From Fumia sp045645505 (GTDB taxonomy: Bacteria > Bacillota > Clostridia > Oscillospirales > Ruminococcaceae): a DNA stretch of 64,000 nucleotides. Below are positions 43,718 through 52,338 of this stretch, piece after piece. Each line of letters opens with the position of its first letter. Position 1 is the stretch's first letter. Below the pieces are notes generated by a model. That model saw only the letters and a list, made by a program, of their open reading frames with translations, was not told where the DNA came from and ran no database searches. The stretch covers positions 4,130 to 68,129 of the forward strand of contig JAZRIW010000020.1 in NCBI GenBank assembly GCA_045645505.1, written 5' to 3'. The position numbers and the translations under genes are program-made.

Positions 43718-43748
43718 TTAATAAAAATTGTCGAAATAAGGAGAATGT

Positions 43749-44096
43749 ATGATGGCAAAATATTGTATTCATTGTGGTAATGAAATAAAAGAAAATGCGG
43801 TTGTTTGTGTTAAGTGTGGTTGTATGGTTAAATACACTAATACCAATAATATCGATTTAACAACGGAAACTTCAAAGAAAACACAAATATCATTAATTCT
43901 TGGAATAATAGGTATTGTGTTTGCTTGGTTATTTGCTCTTGTAGGTCATATTATTTCTATTATAGGTATTGTTATCGGTATCAAAGAATACAAAGAAACT
44001 GAAAAGATGACCGGGCTTGTATTAAGTATAATTGGCGAAGTGTGCTCTATTATTTCATCAATTATTGGGGCAGTTGCTATGTCGAGTATTTATTAA
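43749..44096 (+). CDS. Zinc-ribbon membrane protein
   Basis: 115 aa. The N-terminal zinc ribbon KYCIHCGNEIKENAVVCVKCGC is followed by a polar linker and two or three membrane helices (SLILGIIGIVFAWLFALVGHIISIIGIVIG, then LVLSIIGEVCSIISSIIGAV) with a DUF4190-like pattern. Starts at 43749 or 43752 are both compatible with the AAGGAG site. Function unknown. It probably shares a transcript with the next, similarly built gene. Confidence 0.8.
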   Translation: MMAKYCIHCGNEIKENAVVCVKCGCMVKYTNTNNIDLTTETSKKTQISLILGIIGIVFAWLFALVGHIISIIGIVIGIKEYKETEKMTGLVLSIIGEVCSIISSIIGAVAMSSIY

Positions 44097-44167
44097 TACA
44101 TATAGTCGTGTACTATCAGCTACATATAGTTGATTTGTATAAATCTTGAGAAAGGAGGATAAACAAT

Positions 44168-44446
44168 ATGAAATTTTGCCAACATTGTGGTAAAGAGGTT
44201 TTAGATGAAGCAGTTATTTGTCCTGCCTGCGGTTGTTCTGTTCAGGTAAATAATAATGCAACGGAAGTTGATGATTCTGTTAGTGCAGGTTTAGTTGTAT
44301 TGGCTGTGCTCATTCCCTTGTTTGGTATCATCTATTGGCCTGTAAAGGCGAAAACTCGTCCCAAGTGTGCAAAGGCTTGTGGTATTGCAGCAATTATTTC
44401 TTGGGTGGTAAGTTTTCTACTTATTATGTCTATGAGCGGAATGTGA
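44168..44446 (+). CDS. Zinc-ribbon membrane protein
   Basis: 92 aa. The N-terminal ribbon KFCQHCGKEVLDEAVICPACGC is followed by two membrane helices (GLVVLAVLIPLFGIIYWPVK and GIAAIISWVVSFLLIMSMS) joined by a short Lys/Cys-rich loop. AAAGGAGG precedes the ATG. It shares the ribbon-plus-helices architecture with the preceding gene, suggesting duplication and divergence. Function unknown. Confidence 0.8.
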   Translation: MKFCQHCGKEVLDEAVICPACGCSVQVNNNATEVDDSVSAGLVVLAVLIPLFGIIYWPVKAKTRPKCAKACGIAAIISWVVSFLLIMSMSGM

Positions 44447-44462
44447 TTTTATGCATTCAGAT

Positions 44463-44514
44463 AAAAATAGAGCACAGAGTTTCGTTTGAACTATTCTCTG
44501 CGCTCTATTTTTGT
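44463..44514 (+). terminator. Long terminator hairpin after the zinc-ribbon genes
   Basis: AAAAATAGAGC-a-CAGAG (44463-44479) pairs with CTCTG-c-GCTCTATTTTT (44496-44512), with one A-C mismatch and a T-rich 3' arm. Confidence 0.85.
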
Positions 44515-44582
44515 TAATTAAAACGTTTATTATAAGTTATTATAATTTTCTTTAGATACCTTTTTAAACGAGAGGCTTTTTG

Positions 44583-45392
44583 TTATTCTTCTGCACAGTC
44601 AAGTTCAGAAAGACGGGGAGGGAAAAATTCATTTACGGGGAATTTAATCTTTCTGAACAATTCGCATGGGTCACAAGATGTATCGTTCGCTGTGCATTCT
44701 TTATCAGGGACGCTGTAATCGTAAACCGGTATCATCATTTGTACTTCGCGTTCAAGCTGTACAATAGAGAAAAGTCCGATTGAAACATAAACATATCTCT
44801 CAACTTCACCTGTAACAATATTTCCACTGAAGAGGCAGGGAAGTCTTTCGGGGATTGCGGTGTTGTTACAATCACAATCAGGTTTAGGTGTGTCACAGAT
44901 TTTAAAAGCAAGGCAGATGGGATCAACCACCTGAATACGTGCAACGGGAGTGTTTTTAGGTAATGTGCAGTCGTCACCCGTGATAAATTCACAGCCTGTA
45001 AGTGATGTGAAGTTTTTGACGTTACCTTCTGCTCCGTAAAGAATTACCTTTTTACTGAATACAGAAATTCCCTGAACGGTTGTAGGTGTCTGGCAGGTTT
45101 GTGTGGTATAAGTATCGAGTGTAATTAAAAAATAAAAGGTGGTATCTACTGAATAAAAACCTTTATTGAATGGTACTGATTCTACTTCCATTGAGACATT
45201 AACAACTTCTACTTTTTTCACTTTAACACTTTGCGCATTATTTATGATATTTTGATTTTCCTCAGTAAAATATACACGCAAATTTTCAAGACAATCCTTG
45301 TCGCTGCAACTGTCATAAATTCTGCCTGAATTTATGCATACAGCTTCTTTGAAGTAATTTGCCCCTGTTGCATTGTGATTTTGTTCTGCCAT
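44583..45392 (-). CDS. Cys-rich conserved clostridial protein, possible spore-surface protein
   Basis: 269 aa with no signal peptide or membrane segment. It begins with a polar stretch, then EAVCINSGRIYDSCSDKDCLENLRVYF, a recurrent clostridial motif. Further Cys clusters are ICDTPKPDCDCNN, LPCLFSGNI and CTANDTSCDPCELF, about 16 Cys in all. The middle is beta-rich (VEVVNVSMEVESVPFNKGFYSVDTTFYFLI). AAGGAGG lies upstream of the ATG. Cys-rich, soluble and unlinked to enzymes, it could be a disulfide- or metal-cross-linked spore-coat protein; that is only a suggestion. Confidence 0.6.
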   Translation of the reverse strand: MAEQNHNATGANYFKEAVCINSGRIYDSCSDKDCLENLRVYFTEENQNIINNAQSVKVKKVEVVNVSMEVESVPFNKGFYSVDTTFYFLITLDTYTTQTCQTPTTVQGISVFSKKVILYGAEGNVKNFTSLTGCEFITGDDCTLPKNTPVARIQVVDPICLAFKICDTPKPDCDCNNTAIPERLPCLFSGNIVTGEVERYVYVSIGLFSIVQLEREVQMMIPVYDYSVPDKECTANDTSCDPCELFRKIKFPVNEFFPPRLSELDCAEE

Positions 45393-45485
45393 AAAATAGC
45401 CTCCTTGTAACTATTAAACCAAACTTGTGGGTTAGTATATAATATGTTAAATTTTAAAAAAGGTTCGTATTTTTGAAAAAATAAA

Positions 45486-45515
45486 AGAAAAAAGGCTCAT
45501 TTTTAATGAGCCTTT
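45486..45515 (-). terminator. Terminator of the exporter-fur operon
   Basis: On the minus strand a 10-bp stem of AAAGGCTCAT and its complement (45515-45491) is followed by a T run. It overlaps the fur-family stop codon. Confidence 0.85.
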
Positions 45516-45924
45516 ACTTACATTCAGGGCAGATGCCAAAAATTTCAAAGGAGTGGCCTGTTAAAGTGAAACCGCTTTTTTCACAGGCATCGGTTGTGAA
45601 TTTTTCTACCGGGCAACCGTCTATTCTGACACAGCGTTTGCATCTTATACAGATAAGTTTATGTTGGTGGTTATTTGATACCATTGAATAATATTGTTTA
45701 TCTGAGTCAGGAAAATCGGTTTTTTCTAAAATTTTGTGTTTTTGCAGTAAAGAGAGTGTGCGGTAAACTGTAGAAAATCCGAATTCAAAACCCTCTTTTT
45801 TTAAAGAAAGATATATATCATCGGCGGTTAATTCGCAATTTGCATTTATAAGAATAGATAAAATTTCTTCACGCTGTTTTGTTACTTTAAGCCCTGAGTT
45901 TTTTAGTAATATTGCAGATTCCAT
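45514..45924 (-). CDS. Fur-family metalloregulator
   Basis: 136 aa. The N-terminal winged helix holds GLKVTKQREEILSIL, ELTADDIYLSLKKEG and FGFSTVYRTLSLL. The C-terminal dimerisation domain has the HQHKLICIRCKRC metal site and the structural zinc CxxC pairs (CIRC and CPEC). The ATG at 45924 has AGGAAGGA upstream; an earlier ATG at 45945 lies inside the exporter gene. Whether it senses iron, zinc, manganese or peroxide cannot be told from the sequence, though the operon box resembles an iron-type Fur box. It is second in the operon, so probably autoregulated. Confidence 0.9.
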   Translation of the reverse strand: MESAILLKNSGLKVTKQREEILSILINANCELTADDIYLSLKKEGFEFGFSTVYRTLSLLQKHKILEKTDFPDSDKQYYSMVSNNHQHKLICIRCKRCVRIDGCPVEKFTTDACEKSGFTLTGHSFEIFGICPECK

Positions 45925-45928
45925 AAAA

Positions 45929-46855
45929 TCAAATCCTTCCTGCAAAATGGATTATAATTCCGAAAATTACTGAAATTATGAATGTAGTAAATAAAATTTT
46001 AAAAGCTTGTTTTTTATCTTTACACTCTTTAAAAAGTATTAAATATCCAAATCCGCAACCTGCAGAAAGTCCTGATATTAATGAGCCTAATGAAATACTT
46101 CCGTTTATAAATAATTCTGTGATAAGCACAGACCCTGCACAACCCGGTAAAAGTCCGATAATCGATGTGAGCAAAGGCTGAAATAAGCTTTCTGACAGCA
46201 TAAACTGAGAAAGAGTATTTTCCCCTATAAGCTCTATTGCTAAGTTTATAACAAGCATTGTAACAAAGATAAATACTGATATTTTCAAGGTGTGAAGTAA
46301 ACTACTTAACAGCATTGAACTGTTGTTGCAACAGCAGTTGCAGTTTTTGTCACCATGATTTTCGTGATGATGATTATCATCATGCGAATGTTCTTTATGG
46401 GTGTTGTTATGAATGGGGTGGCAATGACAATGATGTTCGGGGACAGGAGTTTTTTCTTTGAAAATAGTGTATTTTAAAAGGTATCCTGCAAAAAATGCCA
46501 TTATAAATTTTATCATTATAAGTAAAGGGATAAATTTAATTGTTGCGGTGTCAGATAAAAGAAGCGGTATAGCTTCATCTGAGGTTGAAATAAAAATTGC
46601 GATAAGGGTAGAAGCTGAAATCATTTTTTCACTGAAAAGTGATGCTGAGGCGGCTGAAAATCCGCATTGGGGAATAAGTCCACATAGAGCACCGATAAAT
46701 GGTCCGAAACGTGAGGTTTTTTGATTCATAAAACGGGAGAAATTAACACGGTGTTCGAGCCATTCAATGAAAAGATAGGTTAAAAACAGAATGGGTAACG
46801 TTTTTAATGTGTCAATCAAGGTGTGAAAAACTGAGTGAAATATAATCTCCTGCAT
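45929..46855 (-). CDS. Multi-TM heavy-metal exporter-like protein (ArsP_2/putative manganese transporter type) with His/Cys-rich loop
   Basis: 308 aa in two homologous membrane halves. The first contains FIGALCGLIPQCGFSAASASLFSEKMISASTLIAIFISTSDEAIPLLL, and the second LLPGCAGSVLITELFINGSISLGSLISGLSAGCGFG. The two are linked by a cytosolic loop packed with metal ligands (EHHCHCHPIHNN, KEHSHDDNHHHENH, CNCCC). The repeated G-x-x-P-x-C/G-C-G motifs are typical of the 10-TM heavy-metal exporter family. It likely exports a divalent metal, with the loop as sensor or buffer. It is the first gene of an operon with a Fur-family regulator and has a Fur-type box at its promoter. Confidence 0.82.
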   Translation of the reverse strand: MQEIIFHSVFHTLIDTLKTLPILFLTYLFIEWLEHRVNFSRFMNQKTSRFGPFIGALCGLIPQCGFSAASASLFSEKMISASTLIAIFISTSDEAIPLLLSDTATIKFIPLLIMIKFIMAFFAGYLLKYTIFKEKTPVPEHHCHCHPIHNNTHKEHSHDDNHHHENHGDKNCNCCCNNSSMLLSSLLHTLKISVFIFVTMLVINLAIELIGENTLSQFMLSESLFQPLLTSIIGLLPGCAGSVLITELFINGSISLGSLISGLSAGCGFGYLILFKECKDKKQAFKILFTTFIISVIFGIIIHFAGRI

Positions 46856-46873
46856 ATAAACGTCCTTTCTAAA

Positions 46874-46923
46874 TGAGAATGATTATCATTTACAATTATA
46901 TATCAGGATTTTTAAAATGTCAA
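46874..46923 (-). promoter_or_regulatory. Consensus promoter with a Fur-type 7-1-7 box at the start site
   Basis: On the minus strand TTGACA (46923-46918) and TATAAT (46900-46895) are separated by 17 bases. Just downstream, read on the plus strand, TGAGAAT-G-ATTATCA (46874-46888) matches the Fur box TGATAAT-N-ATTATCA with one change. It differs more from Zur and PerR boxes. It covers the transcription start, so a bound repressor would block the exporter-fur operon. Confidence 0.82.
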
Positions 46924-46929
46924 TATATA

Positions 46930-46958
46930 AAAAGGCGATGCTTTAAGCATCGCCTTTT
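46930..46958 (-). terminator. Terminator after metG
   Basis: AAAAGGCGATGC (46930-46941) pairs perfectly with GCATCGCCTTTT (46947-46958); on the minus strand the 3' arm ends in a T run. Confidence 0.9.
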
Positions 46959-46965
46959 AAAAATA

Positions 46966-48900
46966 TTATCTTATTTTTGAGCCTGCAGGGATTGAGTCAT
47001 CCAAAAAGATTACTTTTACGTCATCTTCACTGCAATCGGCAGCTAAAATCATACCCTGACTTTCCTCACCGCAGAGTTTTGCGGGTTTTAAATTGGAAAC
47101 CAGAATAATCTTTTTACCGATTAAATCGCAGGGTTCATACCAGTTTGCAATTCCTGAAAGCACCTGACGTTCTTTCTCACCGTCATTTACCTTTAAAACG
47201 AGGAGTTTTTTGGATTTTTTAAGCTTTTCGCAGGATACAATTTCACCGACTTTGAGTTCAACTTTCATAAAATCTTCGATGTTTATAAGTTCTGCAATTC
47301 CTTCAGGGGCAGATTTCTGAGCCGCTTTAATCTGAGGTTCTACGATTTCTTTCTGAATTTGCTCTAACATTTTTGCTTCATCAATACGTGCAAAAAGTGC
47401 AGCAGCAGTACCTACTTTACGAGCTTTGCCTTCGCCGAATGTTGCGTTTTTAAAATCAGCATCGGGGGCATTTATCTGCTCTAAGATTGATTTTGAAGTT
47501 GAGGGCATAAAGGGAAGAAGAGAAATTCCGATAATTCTTATAGCTTCAATCAAGTTTGAAAGCACTGTTTTAAGTCTTGGAAGTTCATTTTCATCTTTTG
47601 CAAGTGCCCATGGAGCAGTTTCATCGATATATTTATTTGAACGTTGTGCGAGCGATATAATTTTTGCAAGGGAATCTGCAGTATGGTAAGAATTCATAAG
47701 CTCAACGGTTGCTTTAAAGGTTTCATCTGCACATTTTTTAAGGTCTGCGTCCAAATCATTCTGAACTTCGGCTTTTAAAATTTCACCATCAAAATATTTA
47801 TTTGCCATAGTTACAGTACGGTTTACCAAATTACCTAAAGTATTTGCAAGGTCAGAATTGTATTTTCCGATAAAGGTTTCGTATGTGATATTTCCATCCT
47901 GAGCATAAGGCATATTGGAAAGGAGATAATATCTTACCGCATCGACACCGAAAAGACGTACAAGGTCATCAGCATAGATTACATTTCCTTTGGATTTACT
48001 CATCTTATCGGTACCGAATAAAAGCCAGGGGTGACCAAAAACCTGTTTCGGTAACGGTTCACCTAAAGCCATCAGTATAATAGGCCAGTAAATAGTATGG
48101 AAACGCAAGATGTCTTTACCTATGATATGAACATCAGCAGGCCAGTATTTCGGATAAAGGTCGCCCTTATTTCCGTCAGGGTTATATCCTAAAGCGGTGA
48201 TGTAGTTTGAAAGTGCATCAATCCATACATATATAACGTGTTTATCGTCAAATGAAACGGGAACACCCCATTTAAAAGAACTTCTTGAAACACATAAATC
48301 CTGAAGTCCCGGTTTTAAAAAGTTATTTACCATTTCTTTTTTGCGGGATTCGGGTACGATAAAGTCAGGATTTTCTTCGATATGTTTCATAAGTCTTTCC
48401 TGATATTTGCTCATTTTAAAGAAATATGCTTCTTCTTTTGTGGTCTGAACAGGTCTTCCACAGTCAGGACAACAACCGTCTTTTAACTGACTTTCGGTAA
48501 AGAAGGATTCACAGGGAACACAATAAAGTCCGCTGTATTCTGATTTATAGATGTCGCCCTGGTCATAGAGCTTTTTGAAAATTTTCTGCACAGCTTCTTC
48601 GTGGTAATCGTCAGTTGTGCGGATAAATTTATCGTAAGTTGTGTCCATAGTGTCCCAGATGTTTTTAACCATACCTGAAACGTTGTCAACATATTCTTTT
48701 GGGGTAATGTTTGCATTTTTTGCGCAATCTTCTATTTTCTGTCCGTGCTCATCTGTACCTGTGAGGAAAAATACGTCATATCCCTGTGCTCGTTTTGAAC
48801 GTGCAATTGCATCAGTTAAAACTATTTCATAAGTGTTTCCTATGTGAGGTTTTTGAGAAGTATATGCGATTGCCGTTGTAATGTAAAATTTCTCGTTCAT
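46966..48900 (-). CDS. metG: Methionine-tRNA ligase
   Basis: 644 aa. Class I signature PHIGNTYE (HIGH) and DKMSKSKGN (KMSKS), zinc knuckles CVPCESFFTESQLKDGCCPDCG, anticodon-binding region and an attached C-terminal tRNA-binding OB domain (MKVELKVGEIVSCEKLKKSKKLL). It charges tRNA-Met. GAAAGGATGG precedes the ATG. Expression is controlled by a Met T-box leader with its own promoter, described separately. Confidence 0.96.
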   Translation of the reverse strand: MNEKFYITTAIAYTSQKPHIGNTYEIVLTDAIARSKRAQGYDVFFLTGTDEHGQKIEDCAKNANITPKEYVDNVSGMVKNIWDTMDTTYDKFIRTTDDYHEEAVQKIFKKLYDQGDIYKSEYSGLYCVPCESFFTESQLKDGCCPDCGRPVQTTKEEAYFFKMSKYQERLMKHIEENPDFIVPESRKKEMVNNFLKPGLQDLCVSRSSFKWGVPVSFDDKHVIYVWIDALSNYITALGYNPDGNKGDLYPKYWPADVHIIGKDILRFHTIYWPIILMALGEPLPKQVFGHPWLLFGTDKMSKSKGNVIYADDLVRLFGVDAVRYYLLSNMPYAQDGNITYETFIGKYNSDLANTLGNLVNRTVTMANKYFDGEILKAEVQNDLDADLKKCADETFKATVELMNSYHTADSLAKIISLAQRSNKYIDETAPWALAKDENELPRLKTVLSNLIEAIRIIGISLLPFMPSTSKSILEQINAPDADFKNATFGEGKARKVGTAAALFARIDEAKMLEQIQKEIVEPQIKAAQKSAPEGIAELINIEDFMKVELKVGEIVSCEKLKKSKKLLVLKVNDGEKERQVLSGIANWYEPCDLIGKKIILVSNLKPAKLCGEESQGMILAADCSEDDVKVIFLDDSIPAGSKIR

Positions 48901-48917
48901 AAAACCATCCTTTCAAA

Positions 48918-49140
48918 ATAAAAAATCCCGTCTTCATAATGAAGACGAGATAAAATTCCCGTGGTACCACTTCAATTCACGCATAGCGCCTTATTGCCGC
49001 TGTAACAGGCGGACCTGTTGCATCTTAAAATATTCGGATGCACCATTCAGAAACCATCTTCAGCCCTGCCGTCTGCTTTTTCACACCAACCAAAAGCTCT
49101 CTTGAATCGGGGGAGGGGCATACTCTTTTCATCACAATGT
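48918..49140 (-). promoter_or_regulatory. T-box leader of metG (specifier ATG, Met)
   Basis: On the minus strand a Stem I with AAGAGAG and TTTGGTTGGTGTGAA is followed by the specifier ATG (49057-49055) in GAAG-ATG-GTTTCTGA. The T-box AAGTGGTACCACGG pairs with the tRNA 3' end (around 48970). The terminator built on CGTCTTCA/TGAAGACG (48951-48925) ends in TTTTTT. The specifier agrees with the downstream metG gene, which validates the reading used for the Phe T-box at 14136-14138. Confidence 0.93.
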
Positions 49141-49155
49141 TTTAATATTGATTTA

Positions 49156-49184
49156 AGTATAGCACAAAGTTTTAAATTTGTCAA
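49156..49184 (-). promoter_or_regulatory. Promoter of the metG T-box transcript
   Basis: On the minus strand TTGACA (49184-49179) and TATACT (49161-49156) are separated by 17 bases, immediately next to the stop codon of the cardiolipin synthase gene. Confidence 0.85.
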
Positions 49185-50678
49185 TCACATCAAAGGTGCG
49201 AAAAGTTTTAAAAATCCTCTTATTGCCGCTTTGTACCAGGGGATTTTGCAATCGGATAACGTTATTTTTTTTGAAGCTTTCAAAATGTTTTTAAAATCGT
49301 CGTAAGCTTTATAAACTGCGGTGGATTTATACATCCAGACACCACATTCAAAATGCAGATATAAGCTTCGGTAATCAAAATTTTGTGTTCCTATTACTGC
49401 ACATTCTCTGTCTGCTATTATAATTTTTGAGTGGATAAATCCGTTTTTGTATTCGTAGATATTTACGCCTGATAAGATAAGCCTCTTATAATATGAGCGG
49501 GTTACTTCATGCACAAACCATTTATCGGCAATACCCGGGGTTATTATATTTACTTTAATTCCGCTTTTTGCTGCCAAACAAAGGGCAGTCACCATTTCAT
49601 TGTCGATTATAAGGTAGGGAGTTTCGATAGAAATGCTTTCTTTAGCGGAATTTATCATATTCATATAAACATTTTCGCCCGTTAATTCGTAGTCTATGGG
49701 AATATCGCCGAAAGGAAGTACATATCCGTCACTTGCAAAGGCAGAGGTGGGGGCATATTTTTTGTTAAATGATTCTCCCCAGAGGTTTAAAAACATCTGT
49801 GTAAGACTTAAAACAGCTTCACCTTTTAACATAACAGAGGAATCTTTCCAGTGACCGAATCTTTCGATTTCATTTATATACTCATCAGCCAAATTTATTC
49901 CGCCTGTAAAAGCAATATCGCCATCGATAATACAAATTTTACGATGGTCGCGGTTATTCATAAAGATATTTAAAGAGGGTAGGAAGGGATTGAAAACCTT
50001 TACCTTAATTCCGAGATTTCTTAATTTTTTATAATAAAGCTTCGGGAGTGTTTTTATACAGCCTATATCGTCATATAAAAGTCTGACTTCGACACCTTCT
50101 TTTACCTTTTCTGTAAGAATATCGAGGATTGAGTTCCACATTTTTCCTTCTTCGATTATAAAATATTCCATAAATATAAATTTCTTTGCTCTTTTAAGTT
50201 CTTTAAGCATAACAAAAAATTGTTTTTCCCCCGGGGAGAGAAAAAGAGTTTCGGTATTCTCATAGACAGGGTATCCTACAGAATTGATATAAGAAGCTTG
50301 TTTTTTAATAAGAGGGGTTTCGTTTAACTTTAAAAGAATATCTTTGTTTTTGTCTTTAAGTGCGTTGTTTTCAATGTTATAAAGGATATTTTTAATCCGT
50401 TTTGAGGAAGGTTTTTTTCCAAAAAGAAGGTAGAATAAGCCACCCAGTACAGGTACTGTCAATATAGGAATTATCCAGGCAATTTTATACATAGGGTTGT
50501 CCTCTTTTGAGACAATATAAAAAACTGCAAAAAGGCTTACAAGCTGACAGAAAAAATAAAAATAGACAGAGATTTCCTGCAATTTTAAAATGCTTAAAAG
50601 GATAACCGATATTTGTAGTATTATAAGCATTGCAAAGATAAAAAGCCGTGATGTAAAAAGATGAAATATTTTTCTCAT
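49185..50678 (-). CDS. cls: Cardiolipin synthase
   Basis: Phospholipase D superfamily enzyme of 497 aa. Two N-terminal membrane helices (FIFAMLIILQISVILLSIL; IAWIIPILTVPVLGGLFYLLFG) precede two HKD motifs: NRDHRKICIIDGDIAFTGGIN and GFIHSKIIIADRECAVIGTQNFDYRS. It condenses two phosphatidylglycerols to cardiolipin at the membrane. The ATG at 50678 has GGGAGGGA upstream; the open extension to 50714 lacks a site. Confidence 0.93.
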   Translation of the reverse strand: MRKIFHLFTSRLFIFAMLIILQISVILLSILKLQEISVYFYFFCQLVSLFAVFYIVSKEDNPMYKIAWIIPILTVPVLGGLFYLLFGKKPSSKRIKNILYNIENNALKDKNKDILLKLNETPLIKKQASYINSVGYPVYENTETLFLSPGEKQFFVMLKELKRAKKFIFMEYFIIEEGKMWNSILDILTEKVKEGVEVRLLYDDIGCIKTLPKLYYKKLRNLGIKVKVFNPFLPSLNIFMNNRDHRKICIIDGDIAFTGGINLADEYINEIERFGHWKDSSVMLKGEAVLSLTQMFLNLWGESFNKKYAPTSAFASDGYVLPFGDIPIDYELTGENVYMNMINSAKESISIETPYLIIDNEMVTALCLAAKSGIKVNIITPGIADKWFVHEVTRSYYKRLILSGVNIYEYKNGFIHSKIIIADRECAVIGTQNFDYRSLYLHFECGVWMYKSTAVYKAYDDFKNILKASKKITLSDCKIPWYKAAIRGFLKLFAPLM

Positions 50679-50762
50679 AAAATCCCTCCCTTTACTTGTA
50701 TGATAGCATATCAATAAGCTTTTTTAAAGTTTAAGGAAAAGATTTTACAAAACATTAAATTT

Positions 50763-50948
50763 TTATTTTTTATTTTCAATATCAAAATCTCTCATTATTT
50801 TTACATTTTCGTCGGGAATTTCAAGTGAATCTTTTTCGCCTTTTTTAAGTTGTGTCAGCGGGAAAGTCTTAAATGTGGGTTCAAAATGCTCATCTTTTTT
50901 TATTGAGGTATTATTGCCTTCTTTACCATTTATTGATTTATTTATCAT
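50763..50948 (-). CDS. Small hydrophilic protein, possible spore-surface family
   Basis: 61 aa, highly charged and without Cys or hydrophobic segments, preceded by a strong AAAGGAG site. The C-terminal half (FPLTQLKKGEKDSLEIPDEN, then VKIMRDFDIENKK) resembles the short C-terminal pattern P-x-x-x-V-x-x-A/M-x-x-[WF]-x-x-x-N-x-K of small clostridial spore-surface proteins (DUF3787/CDIF630_02480-like). The match is by eye and partial, so the family assignment is tentative. That it is a real gene is likely from the ribosome binding site and codon use. Confidence 0.55.
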   Translation of the reverse strand: MINKSINGKEGNNTSIKKDEHFEPTFKTFPLTQLKKGEKDSLEIPDENVKIMRDFDIENKK

Positions 50949-51069
50949 AATTATTCTCCTTTAATATTTTTTATATTAATATACCTTTATAAAAAGAATA
51001 TATACTTTATTGAAATATATTCTTTTTTGTGGTAAAATTTAAATATTGTTTTTGAAAGGAATTGTTTTT

Positions 51070-52338
51070 ATGGAGAATTTAGGATTTTATAAAGGTGATA
51101 TATTGATTCCCAAAGAAAATCTTTTACAGAATTTCAGTGTAGTGGCATGTGATCAGTTTACTTCACAGCCTGAATATTGGGAAGAGGTTAAAGAAAAGGT
51201 GGGGGATAATCCTTCTGCTTATAATATAGTTTTCCCCGAAGCTTATCTTGAAAAGGTGGATTTCGAGGGAAAAATCAGTGAAATCAATTCGGCTATTGAT
51301 AGTTATCTTAAAGCTCAGATTTTTGATACCTTCCCTGACAGCCTTATTTATGTTGAACGCACTTTGAAAAACAAAAAGGTGCGTCGTGGTGTGGTAGGAC
51401 TTATTGATTTAGAGTGCTATGATTATAACAAGGGCTCAGGCTCTTTGGTTCGCGCTACCGAGGGAACGGTTTTAGAGAGGATTCCGCCTCGTGTGAAGAT
51501 AAGAGAAAATGCCAAAATTGAAGCTCCTCATATTCTTATTCTTATTGATGATATTGAAAAGACTGTTATTGAGCCTATGAGTGAGGATTTAGCTAATCAT
51601 CATAAGCTATATGATTTTGATTTGATGATGGACGGCGGAAATATCAAAGGTTATCTTTTAGAGGATAAAGATTATAAGAATATCAAAAAGGCACTCAAAA
51701 AATTAGGTAATAAAAAGGCTTTTGACAAAAGATACAATGTCACCGATAAAGAATTGCTTTTATATGCTGTGGGTGACGGAAATCATTCACTTGCGACTGC
51801 AAAAGAGTGCTGGAATAATCTGAAAAAGAACCTCAGTAAAAAAGAACAGAAATCTCACCCTGCACGTTTTGCACTTGTTGAGCTTAATAATCTTCACGAC
51901 GAGTCACTTGAGTTTGAAGCAATTCACAGAGCTTTATTCGATGTGGATAATGAAAAATTTGTAAAAGAATTAACTGAATTTGCGGATAAAACTTCTAATG
52001 AATCTGATATTTCGCCGCAGGATATTGAGCTTGTAATCAATGGCGAAAAGAAAAATCTTACCATAAAAGCTCCGGATCACACTTTAGCTGTTGGCACAGT
52101 TCAGAATTTTATTGACAGATATATCAAAGAAAACGGAGGTAAAGTCGATTACATTCACGGGGAAGATGTAGTTTTGAGTCTTTCCCAAAAAGGTGCAGTG
52201 GGAATTTTACTTCCCGTTATGAAAAAATCAGAATTGTTTATTACAGTAATCAAAGAGGGTGCTTTGCCAAGAAAAACATTTTCAATGGGTGAAGCATGTG
52301 AAAAGAGATATTATCTTGAATGCAGGAAGATAAAATAA
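51070..52338 (+). CDS. DUF1015 family protein
   Basis: 422 aa with the family's landmarks: VVACDQFTSQPEYWEEVKE near the N-terminus, YVERTLKNKKVRRGVVGLIDLE, RATEGTVLERIPPRVKIRENA, VGDGNHSLATAKECW and FSMGEACEKRYYLE. The ATG at 51070 (MENLGFYKG) follows GAAAGGA; an upstream TTG-initiated extension is less likely. The family's reaction is not established in bacteria, although a kinase-like activity on a small substrate has been proposed for some members. Monocistronic with its own terminator. Confidence 0.85.
   Translation: MENLGFYKGDILIPKENLLQNFSVVACDQFTSQPEYWEEVKEKVGDNPSAYNIVFPEAYLEKVDFEGKISEINSAIDSYLKAQIFDTFPDSLIYVERTLKNKKVRRGVVGLIDLECYDYNKGSGSLVRATEGTVLERIPPRVKIRENAKIEAPHILILIDDIEKTVIEPMSEDLANHHKLYDFDLMMDGGNIKGYLLEDKDYKNIKKALKKLGNKKAFDKRYNVTDKELLLYAVGDGNHSLATAKECWNNLKKNLSKKEQKSHPARFALVELNNLHDESLEFEAIHRALFDVDNEKFVKELTEFADKTSNESDISPQDIELVINGEKKNLTIKAPDHTLAVGTVQNFIDRYIKENGGKVDYIHGEDVVLSLSQKGAVGILLPVMKKSELFITVIKEGALPRKTFSMGEACEKRYYLECRKIK

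Noticed and set aside
44583..44783. Plus-strand 67-aa ORF opposite the Cys-rich gene
   Set aside because: No ribosome binding site and composition of an antisense shadow; the minus-strand gene has a strong AAGGAGG start.
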